20,077 nucleotides of DNA from Palsa-883 sp035696165 (GTDB taxonomy: Bacteria > Pseudomonadota > Alphaproteobacteria > Acetobacterales > Acetobacteraceae), in NCBI GenBank assembly GCA_035696165.1, contig DASRQX010000095.1, positions 1 through 20,077 on the forward strand. Reading direction: 5' to 3'. The stretch's first letter is position 1; the number at the start of each line of letters is the position of its first letter. The translations under genes and the position numbers were made by a program. Shown in pieces: positions 14,251 to 20,077 of the stretch. The notes under the pieces were generated by a model. That model did no database searches. It was not told the DNA's origin and saw only the letters and a list, made by a program, of their open reading frames with translations.

Positions 14251-15582
14251 ATGAGACGCCTGCATTTGATTACCCCGTTGGTGCTGGGCATGGCGATGGC
14301 CGTGCCGGGACCGGCAGCCCACGCACAGATCGGCATCGGTCTGTCCATCACGATCGCGCCACCGGTGCTGCCGGTCTACGTGCAGCCGGAGATCCCTGCC
14401 CCAGGCTACATCTGGACGCCGGGCTATTGGGCCTATGCCGATGATGGCTACTACTGGGTGCCTGGCACCTGGGTGCAGCCGCCGCAGGTGGGCCTGCTGT
14501 GGACCCCGGGCTACTGGGGCTGGAACAGTGGCGTGTATGCCTGGAACGCCGGCTACTGGGGCCCGCAGGTCGGGTTCTACGGCGGCATCAATTACGGGTT
14601 CGGCTACACCGGCGACGGCTACTACGGCGGCCGCTGGAATCACGGAGCGTTCGCGTATAACCGCAGCGTTAACAACTTCGGCAACGTTCACATCACCAAC
14701 GTCTATAACACCACCGTCATCAACAACAACAGCAACCGGGTGGCCTTCAACGGCGGCAACGGCGGCATCGCCGCGCGGCCGACCCCGCAGCAGGAAGCGT
14801 TCGCGCACGAGCACCATGTCGCGCCGACCACGAACCAGGTGCAGCAGGAGCGGACCGCTGCCGGCAATCCGCAGTTGCGCTATACGGCCAATCACGGTGC
14901 GCCGCCGATCGCGGCGACCGCGCGCCCGGGTGAGTTCTCCGGCCGCGGGGTGGTCGCTGCCCGACCGGCGGCCGCCACGGCCGAAACCCGCCCGAATGGC
15001 GCGCCGGAACGTCCTGCCGGCGCTCCGGGCGCAGTGAGGCCGGGCACGGAAGTCTCGCATGAGGCGACCACGCCGGCTGGGCGCACGCCGAGCACCGAGG
15101 CACATCCGGGCGTCGCCACGCCGGGTGTCGCTACACAGGGCGCACATCCGGTCACGCCGGAGGCGCCGCGGGCAAACGCGACGAACGAAGCTCGGCCGGG
15201 GACCGGGACACCGCGTGCCGGGGTGACCACGCCGCGTCCGGCGACCGAGACGCCGCACCCGACGGCCCAGGCGCCGCGTCCGGCGGTGCAGACGTCGCAT
15301 CCGACAGCCGAGGCGCCGCGTCCGGCAGTGCAGGCACCGCATCCGACGGCCCAGGCGCCGCGTCCGTCGGTGCAGGCACCGAATCCGGTGGCCCAGGCTC
15401 CACGTCCGGCGGTAGCGGCACCGCATCCGATGGCCGAAGCGCCGCGTGCGCCAGCACCGACTGTCCACGCGGCGAACGTACCTCGTCCGGCACCGGCGCC
15501 GGCACCTCACCCGGCGGCAGCGCCGGCACCTCATCCGGCGGCGGCGCCTCATCCGGCACCGCAGAAGGACCAGCATAATTGA
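14251..15582 (+). CDS. Exported WXXGXW-repeat protein, copy 1, 443 aa
   Basis: The ATG at 14251 has AAGGAG upstream; the frame is open back to 14038 but without start support. Residues 1-25 are a signal peptide (MRRLHLITPLVLG then AHA, cleavage before QIGIG). Residues 50-130 hold the WXXGXW (YXWGXW) repeats: GYIWTPGYWAY, GYYWVPGTWVQ, GLLWTPGYWGW, VYAWNAGYWG, ending in a Gly/Tyr-rich stretch. A conserved Asn/Val segment (SVNNFGNVHITNVYN...) follows. Residues 240-443 are a Pro/Ala/Thr/His low-complexity tail with five 14-residue units of the type APRPAVQAPHPTAQ at 327-396. Proteins of this family are exported or outer-envelope proteins of unclear function. A near-identical N-terminal half appears in the next gene. 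The tail is probably disordered; its His content could bind metal, which is speculation. Confidence 0.9.
   Translation: MRRLHLITPLVLGMAMAVPGPAAHAQIGIGLSITIAPPVLPVYVQPEIPAPGYIWTPGYWAYADDGYYWVPGTWVQPPQVGLLWTPGYWGWNSGVYAWNAGYWGPQVGFYGGINYGFGYTGDGYYGGRWNHGAFAYNRSVNNFGNVHITNVYNTTVINNNSNRVAFNGGNGGIAARPTPQQEAFAHEHHVAPTTNQVQQERTAAGNPQLRYTANHGAPPIAATARPGEFSGRGVVAARPAAATAETRPNGAPERPAGAPGAVRPGTEVSHEATTPAGRTPSTEAHPGVATPGVATQGAHPVTPEAPRANATNEARPGTGTPRAGVTTPRPATETPHPTAQAPRPAVQTSHPTAEAPRPAVQAPHPTAQAPRPSVQAPNPVAQAPRPAVAAPHPMAEAPRAPAPTVHAANVPRPAPAPAPHPAAAPAPHPAAAPHPAPQKDQHN
15229..15438 (+). repeat. 5 x 42-bp in-frame repeat (14-aa PRPAVQ-HPTAQ units) in WXXGXW copy 1
   Basis: Five 42-bp units encode TPRPATETPHPTAQ, APRPAVQTSHPTAE, APRPAVQAPHPTAQ, APRPSVQAPNPVAQ and APRPAVAAPHPMAE. 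The period is in frame, so unit gain or loss lengthens or shortens the tail without disrupting the protein. Confidence 0.9.
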
Positions 15583-15653
15583 TGCCACGCCAGTGATCCC
15601 CACGCCGGCGGCCTCGATCCGCCGCCGGCCGGGCGATTGTCCGGGTTGAGACT

Positions 15654-15683
15654 GGCGCGCTCAAGCTGACGCTTGGGCGCGTC
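15654..15683 (+). terminator. Terminator-like hairpin, REP-type copy A
   Basis: A 13-bp stem with two G-T pairs joins 15654-15666 to 15671-15683 around TGAC, followed by TTCCTGTTT. It is suited to end transcription of WXXGXW copy 1. A related hairpin with the same CAAGCTGACGCNTGGGCG core occurs at 17279-17308. Confidence 0.6.
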
Positions 15684-15686
15684 TTC

Positions 15687-15714
15687 CTGTTTGGGGCACC
15701 CTGTTTGGGGCACC
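15687..15714. repeat. Perfect 2 x 14-bp tandem repeat
   Basis: CTGTTTGGGGCACC occurs twice back to back (15687-15700 and 15701-15714) directly after the hairpin. It lies outside any gene. Confidence 0.85.
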
Positions 15715-15920
15715 GGGATGGTGCAAGGGTTGGCGTGATATCTTGCGCCGAAAAGATTGACCCATCCGCGCTGCGCCCGGTCGGTGCTGACTCGGTGAGC
15801 CCGTCACGAAAATTCCAAACGCAATTCGCCTCGCGGTTGCCTTGGGACCGGTGGCGCATCGACAGGGTGTGTGGGGTGCGGCAATGTTAGTGTCTCCTCA
15901 ATTCGCACCAGGAGACGAAC

Positions 15921-17087
15921 ATGCGACGCTTGCAGGTCATCATGCCGTTGCTGATCGGGTTCGCACTGGCGGCGCCGGCGCCGGCCGCGCACGCCCAGAT
16001 CGGAATTGGCCTTTCCATCACGATCGCGCCTCCGGTGTTGCCGATCTATGTGCAGCCGGAGATCCCGGCGCCCGGCTACCTGTGGACGCCGGGCTACTGG
16101 GCGTATGGGGACGATGGCTACTACTGGGTGCCGGGCACCTGGGTGCAGCCGCCGGCGGTTGGCCTGCTGTGGACGCCGGGGTACTGGGGCTGGAACAATG
16201 GCCTGTATGCCTGGAACGGTGGCTATTGGGGCCCGCATGTTGGGTTCTACGGCGGGGTCAACTACGGCTTCGGCTACACCGGCGACGGCTACTATGGCGG
16301 GCGCTGGGATAACGGCGCGTTCGCCTACAACCGCAGCGTGAATAATTTCGGCAATGTCCACGTCACCAACGTCTATAACAGCACCGTCATCAACAACAAC
16401 AGCAGCCGGGTCGCCTTCAACGGCGGCAACGGCGGCATCGCTGCGCGGCCGACCCAGCAGCAGGAAGCGTTCGCGCACGAGCAGCATGTGGGGGCGACCT
16501 CGCTGCAGACGGCGCACGAGCATACGGCCGCCAGCAACCCCCAATTGCGTTTCGCAGCCAATCACGGCCAGCCGCCGATCGCGGCGACCGCTCGTCCGGG
16601 CGAGTTCACCGGTCGTGGCGTGGTCGCCGCCAGGCCGGGTGTGACGCCGGCCGCCGTCGGCGCGCATGGACCGACGCCCGCGGCGCACGGGGCGACACCC
16701 GGGGTGCAAGGGGCGGCATCAGCGGTGCATGGGCCGACACCGGCGGTGCACGGGGCGACACCCGGGGTGCAAGGGGCGACGTCAGCGGTACATGGGCCGA
16801 CACCGGCGGTGCACGGGGCGGCGGCGGTGCATGGGCCGACACCAGCGGGGCATGGCCCCACCAACGTCGCCGCGCACCCGGGTGCCGTCACGCCGCATAC
16901 GCCCTCGGCGGGTCCGCCGCACGCTGCGGGACCGACCACGCGTGCGGCGGCCTCCGCGCCACACCCGTCGGCTCCGCGCCCGTCGGCTCCAGCACCCCAC
17001 GCCGCACCTGCAGCCCACGCGGCGCCCGCACCCCACGCGGCGCCAGCCCCGAAGGCGCCGCCAAAGCAGCAAGAGCATAAGCCCTGA
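15921..17087 (+). CDS. Exported WXXGXW-repeat protein, copy 2, 388 aa
   Basis: A tandem paralogue of the preceding gene. The ATG at 15921 has AGGAG upstream. A 25-residue signal peptide ends AHA before QIGIGLSITIAPPVLP, identical to copy 1 at the mature start. Repeats GYLWTPGYWAY, GYYWVPGTWVQ, GLLWTPGYWGW and LYAWNGGYWG follow, then the same Asn/Val segment and a conserved IAATARPGEF(T/S)GRGVVAARP block. By eye about nine in ten residues match copy 1 through residue 185. After residue 240 the tails diverge completely: this copy has two 21-residue units HGPTPAxHGATPGVQGAxSAV (249-290), partial copies, then an Ala/Pro/His ending. It presumably acts in the same cell-envelope compartment as copy 1. 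No membrane anchor or cell-wall sorting motif is visible. Confidence 0.9.
   Translation: MRRLQVIMPLLIGFALAAPAPAAHAQIGIGLSITIAPPVLPIYVQPEIPAPGYLWTPGYWAYGDDGYYWVPGTWVQPPAVGLLWTPGYWGWNNGLYAWNGGYWGPHVGFYGGVNYGFGYTGDGYYGGRWDNGAFAYNRSVNNFGNVHVTNVYNSTVINNNSSRVAFNGGNGGIAARPTQQQEAFAHEQHVGATSLQTAHEHTAASNPQLRFAANHGQPPIAATARPGEFTGRGVVAARPGVTPAAVGAHGPTPAAHGATPGVQGAASAVHGPTPAVHGATPGVQGATSAVHGPTPAVHGAAAVHGPTPAGHGPTNVAAHPGAVTPHTPSAGPPHAAGPTTRAAASAPHPSAPRPSAPAPHAAPAAHAAPAPHAAPAPKAPPKQQEHKP
16665..16853 (+). repeat. 63-bp in-frame repeats in WXXGXW copy 2 tail
   Basis: Two full 63-bp units (16665-16727, 16728-16790) encode HGPTPAxHGATPGVQGAxSAV, followed by two truncated units (HGPTPAVHGA, then HGPTPAGHGPT). 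They are unrelated in sequence to the 42-bp units of copy 1. Confidence 0.88.
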
Positions 17088-17278
17088 TCGGATGCTGGCC
17101 CTGATCCGACATTGAACCCTACTGGGAACCCTACCGGCGTTTAGCGCCGGCCCGAGCCTGGGTCTGACCTGACCGCGGGGCGGCCTGGGGCCGGAGGTTG
17201 GGTCGGCGGCTTTTGCGCGCGGGGTGGCGTGCGGGATTGGCCTCGGCCGCCGGCAGGCGGTTCACCATGGCTTAGGCC

Positions 17279-17308
17279 GACGCGTCCAAGCTGACGCCTG
17301 GGCGTGCC
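17279..17308 (+). repeat. REP-type hairpin copy B, ending at the MBOAT start codon
   Basis: The segment matches 24 of 30 positions of the hairpin at 15654-15683 and keeps the TGAC loop; the stem is about 11 bp with one mismatch. It ends at 17308 with the ATG at 17309, so it would fold across the ribosome-binding region. No separate SD is visible. Confidence 0.6.
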
Positions 17309-18790
17309 ATGCTGTTCAATTCATCAGAGTTCATCCTGGGCTTCCTGCCGCTGGCGCTCGGCGGCTTCATCCTGGCTGGCCGGTGGATTGGCACCCGCGC
17401 CGCGCTGGTCTGGCTGGTGGCGGCCGACCTGGTGTTCGACAGCTGGTGGAACCCGCGCTACATCCGGTTGCTGGTCGGCTCGGTCGGCGTCAACTACCTG
17501 CTTGGGCAGCGCATCCTGCGGCTGGCCCAGGCTACCCGGGCCGGCACCGGCCGGCCTGGCGCCGCCCGGCGCTGGCCGGTCGGCGGCGTTTGCTTCAACC
17601 TGGGCCTGCTGAGCTAGTTCAAATACGCCGATTTCCTGCTGCACATCGCCGCCCCGCATGCGGCGCCGCTGGGCATTGTGCTGCCGCTGGCGATCAGCTT
17701 CTTCACGTTCCAGCAGATCATGTTCCTGGTGGACAGCGCACACGCCCGCCGCCCGGAGGTCGGCCCGCTGCCCTACGCTGCCCTGGTCGGCTTCTTCCCG
17801 CATCTGATCGCCGGCCCGATCGTGCGGCCATCGGAGGTTCTGCCGCAGCTCCAGTCCAGGCATCTGGCGCGACCGGATGCGGCGAACCTTGCGGCGGGGC
17901 TGACGATCTTCCTGCTCGGCCTCGGCAAGAAGCTGGTGCTGGCCGACACGTTCGGGGGGTTTGCCGATATCGGCTTCGGCGCGGTGTCACACGACACAGC
18001 GCTGAGCCTGGTCGAGGCGTGGCACGCGGTGGTCGCCTATTCGTTGCAGATATATTTCGACTTCTCGGGCCATTCCGACATGGCGATCGGGCTGGCGCGG
18101 ATGGCCAATGTGCGGTTCCCGCTGAATTTCAACAGCCCGTACAAGGCGCGCGACATCGCTGATTTCTGGCGGCGCTGGCACATGTCGCTCGGCCGGTTTT
18201 TACGCGACTACCTGGCTATCCCGTTGGGCGGCAACCGGCATGGCGAGGTGCAGCGCGGGCTGAACCTGACGCTGACCATGCTGCTGGGCGGGCTGTGGCA
18301 TGGCGCGGCGTGGACTTTCGTGGCGTGGGGCGGGCTGCACGGGCTGCTCCTGATCGTGCACCGACTGTGGGGCAGGCTTGGCTGGCGGTTGCCGGGGCCG
18401 GTCGGCCAGACGCTGACGCTGCTGGCGGTGGTGGTTGCCTGGGTGCCGTTTCGCGCCGAGGGGGTGGACTCGACGCTTGGGATGCTGCGCGGCATGGCGG
18501 GGCTGAATGGGATCACACTGCCGCAGATGATCGTGGATGCATGGCCGCCGTTGGCTGCAATCGCTCGGCCGGTGCCGGTGCTGATGTCGCTGGGCGAGGC
18601 GCGCACGCTGACCCCGCCGGAGGTGTCGGTTTGCCTGGCGCTGGGGTGGGTCATCGTGCTGACCCTGCCGCACGTACATGAATTGTCGGAGCGGGCGCGC
18701 GGGTGGGCACTGACCGCGGGATTCGCGTTCACCGCGCAGGCGCTGTTCTTCGCGCCGCACGCGGCACCGTTTTTGTATTTCCGGTTTTAG
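17309..18790 (+). pseudogene. MBOAT-family O-acyltransferase (AlgI/DltB-like), interrupted by an in-frame amber codon
   Basis: Multi-pass membrane enzyme family that moves acyl groups across the inner membrane for transfer to polysaccharides such as alginate. The N-terminus MLFNSSEFILGFLPL is a classic AlgI start. Codon 103 (17615-17617) is TAG, placed between FNLGLLS and FKYADFLL, where relatives have an aromatic residue (Tyr or Trp). The frame then continues unbroken to 18790, with ISFFTFQQI, the FWRRWHMSLGRFLRDYL.IPLGGNR block (His291 counting through the stop) and GGLWHGAAW with the invariant His331. Read through, it would be 493 residues, normal for the family. There is one nonsense change and no frameshift. 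It could be a recent pseudogene, a sequencing error or a suppressed codon. The SGNH-like partner gene follows at 19047. Confidence 0.88.
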
Positions 18791-18818
18791 GGAGGCGCGG
18801 GATGATGGGACGCCGAGT

Positions 18819-18964
18819 GGCACTTAGCAAGCAATCAAGTGCACACAGCGTTTCACAGAGAAGTATTGATTGCGCTGCGCGCGAAGCCAACCAGTGTATC
18901 CGCGCGAAGCGCCATTGCTGTCTTCTCTGTGAAACTCTGTGTGCGCTTGATTGCTTGCGGTGCC
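18819..18964. mobile_element. MITE-like compound palindromic element, about 146 bp
   Basis: Outer arms 18827-18863 and 18922-18958 are inverted repeats matching at 35 of 37 positions; a further GGCAC/GTGCC pair flanks them (18819-18823, 18960-18964). Inside is a second inverted repeat, 18872-18883 with 18901-18912 (11 of 12). It contains no reading frame of its own and no transposase. It separates the MBOAT gene from its partner. Target-site duplications were not evident. Confidence 0.65.
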
Positions 18965-19046
18965 GCGATACGACCGGGGCCGCGCGCGTGGCACCACTCA
19001 GTCAGCCCCGTGCGATCGGCACCGCCGCGCGTGAGGCCCCTCCCAA

Positions 19047-20066
19047 ATGATGGAAGGGTCATCGTTTCGGGCAGGTATCATCTCGGGCAGCGGAGGGTTC
19101 CGCCGGCTGGTGTGCGCCGCGCTCGCGTCTTTGCTGCTGTACGGCGTGCTGTTCGGTGCGGTACTGGATCGACCGCTGGAGCTGGGTTTCCTGGCCCGCG
19201 GGATCGATGCAAAGCTGGCCCGCGCCGCGACGATCCATGGCCCCAAGCTGGTGATCGTGGCGGGTTCCAACGGCCCCTTTTCGCATCGCTGCGAGGTGAT
19301 CGAGCCGATGCTGGAGCTGCCCTGCGTGAATGGCGGCGTCGCGGTCGGCATCGGCCTCGATTATCTGTTCATCCGCTGGCGGGCGCGGCTGCATGCGGGC
19401 GATGTCGTCTACATGCCGATGGAGCAGGAACAATATATCGCCAGGCGTCTGGGCTTCGTGCCGGGGCCGGACGCCGCCATCATGTTCCGCCATGACTGGA
19501 CGACACTTGGTGAGCTGCCGGCGAAACGATGGCTGGCCGCGTTCTTCGCGTTCGATCTGCGCACGCCGGCGATGATTGTGATCGAGATGTCGCTGGTCGC
19601 CGCGCGGTTTCACGATCCGCGCGGCGAGATCGCGGGGACGAACAATGCGTGGGGCGACCATGTTGGCCACACGACGGCCCGCGGCGCGGCCAACCAGGCG
19701 ATGATCGCGGAGATGGCGGTGCCGGCAGTCGCTGCCGGCTCGATCCGGGATGGTTATGGTGCCGGTCAGATCGCGGGCTTCGTGACCTGGGCGCACGTGC
19801 ATGGGGTGCGGGTGATCGGCGGGCTGCCGACCGGGCTCGACGTGGTGGCGCTGCCGGCCGCTACGCAGGCGGCGATCGAGGCGGTCTATCCGGCGCACGG
19901 CGGCGATTTCCTGGTGCTGGCCAATCGCAGCCGCTACAGCAATTCTCATTTTGGTTTTTCTGTCTGTGGCAGGCCTTTGTCACTTGTTCGGCGGCACGAT
20001 GGGCGAGGTCCGGGCGGGGCAGCGCTCACGGCGGTATTGGTGGCGGCTTGGCGAAGGCGAGAGTGA
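19047..20066 (+). CDS. AlgX/AlgJ-like SGNH-type partner of MBOAT acyltransferase, C-terminus suspect
   Basis: The protein starts MMEGSSFRAG, has one membrane segment at about 20-40 (signal anchor) and an extracytoplasmic domain with SGNH-hydrolase-like motifs. VIVAGSNGPFSH (70-80) holds the block I Ser74. NGGVAVGIGLDYLFIRW and VVYMPMEQEQY follow. Such proteins accompany AlgI-like MBOATs and complete O-acylation of exported polysaccharide on the outer face. Residues up to RSRY (about 298) look like the family. After that the sequence (HFGFSVCGRPLSLVRRHDG...) loses the expected C-terminal Asp-x-x-His block, and codon use shifts to AT-rich TTT/TCT/CAT. A frameshift or replaced end is likely; the TGA is at 20064-20066. 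No clear SD supports the start, and ATG 19047 and 19050 are both possible. Confidence 0.7.
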   Translation: MMEGSSFRAGIISGSGGFRRLVCAALASLLLYGVLFGAVLDRPLELGFLARGIDAKLARAATIHGPKLVIVAGSNGPFSHRCEVIEPMLELPCVNGGVAVGIGLDYLFIRWRARLHAGDVVYMPMEQEQYIARRLGFVPGPDAAIMFRHDWTTLGELPAKRWLAAFFAFDLRTPAMIVIEMSLVAARFHDPRGEIAGTNNAWGDHVGHTTARGAANQAMIAEMAVPAVAAGSIRDGYGAGQIAGFVTWAHVHGVRVIGGLPTGLDVVALPAATQAAIEAVYPAHGGDFLVLANRSRYSNSHFGFSVCGRPLSLVRRHDGRGPGGAALTAVLVAAWRRRE

Positions 20067-20077
20067 GCAGCAGGTCG

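Larger units (their letters stand above)
15583..15920. other. Intergenic region between the two WXXGXW genes (338 bp)
   Basis: It holds a 9-bp stem hairpin (15604-15612 with 15621-15629), a second terminator-like hairpin at 15654-15683, a 14-bp tandem duplication at 15687-15714, and the SD (AGGAG) of the downstream gene. The rest shows no gene; open frames here are antisense to or out of frame with the neighbours. Confidence 0.55.

Noticed and set aside
14233..15603. 456-codon antisense frame opposite WXXGXW copy 1, and similar frames opposite copy 2
   Set aside because: Highly Arg-rich low-complexity product that mirrors the repeats of the real gene. The plus-strand gene has a signal peptide, SD and known motifs.
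15229..16853. Regularly spaced repeats that could be mistaken for a CRISPR array
   Set aside because: The repeats are contiguous, in frame and protein-coding, with no unique spacers and no cas genes nearby.
20026..20077. Possible end of a convergent minus-strand gene (reads DLLLTLAFAKPPPIPP then stop)
   Set aside because: It looks slightly protein-like, but only about 16 codons are inside the window and they overlap the plus-strand frame; this cannot be decided without more sequence.
19999..20077. ATG at 19999 opening a second plus-strand frame that runs off the window
   Set aside because: Only 26 codons, no ribosome-binding site and no recognisable sequence.

Overview
The window is GC-rich DNA with tightly packed genes. 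It most resembles an alphaproteobacterium, probably Rhodospirillales/Acetobacteraceae. That placement rests on composition, on the hisZ-purA gene pair, on alphaproteobacterial-type small hypothetical proteins and on the style of the dispersed intergenic repeats. It is inference, because no rRNA or tRNA gene is present to test it.

Layout. (1) 1-2161, minus strand: the 5' part of a DUF4130/UdgX-type uracil-DNA glycosylase fusion (cut by the window edge), a conserved hypothetical protein, and an 85-residue small protein with an (AExP)n tail. (2) 2505-9044, plus strand: a very tight five-gene run of S9 prolyl-oligopeptidase-family peptidase, gamma-glutamyltransferase, EamA/DMT transporter, exported PRC-barrel protein and MFS transporter. 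Junctions are an 11-nt gap, two 4-nt stop/start overlaps and a 3-nt gap, so it looks like one transcript. Two peptide-cleaving enzymes with two membrane carriers suggest processing and transport of small or gamma-glutamyl peptides; the substrate is unknown. (3) 9304-13872, minus strand: D-2-hydroxyacid dehydrogenase, a DUF4239 membrane protein, purA and hisZ. A dispersed hairpin repeat separates the convergent MFS and dehydrogenase genes, and an exceptional perfect 24-bp inverted repeat lies between DUF4239 and the dehydrogenase. (4) 14251-17087, plus strand: a tandem pair of exported WXXGXW-repeat proteins, near-identical in their N-terminal halves but with different low-complexity repeat tails. 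(5) 17309-20066, plus strand: an AlgI-like MBOAT O-acyltransferase interrupted by one in-frame amber codon, a MITE-like compound palindrome, and an AlgX/AlgJ-like SGNH partner whose C-terminus looks replaced. This looks like a decaying polysaccharide O-acylation locus.

No CRISPR array, tRNA, rRNA, phage gene or transposase was seen. The unusual content is mostly repeat biology: an in-frame 18-bp triplication with atypical codons inside the MFS loop, a 14-bp minisatellite carrying ATG codons at the hisZ start, two copies of a REP-like hairpin, and the two large palindromes. I found no clear novel multi-gene system. The five-gene peptide operon and the duplicated WXXGXW pair are the best candidates for biological follow-up.
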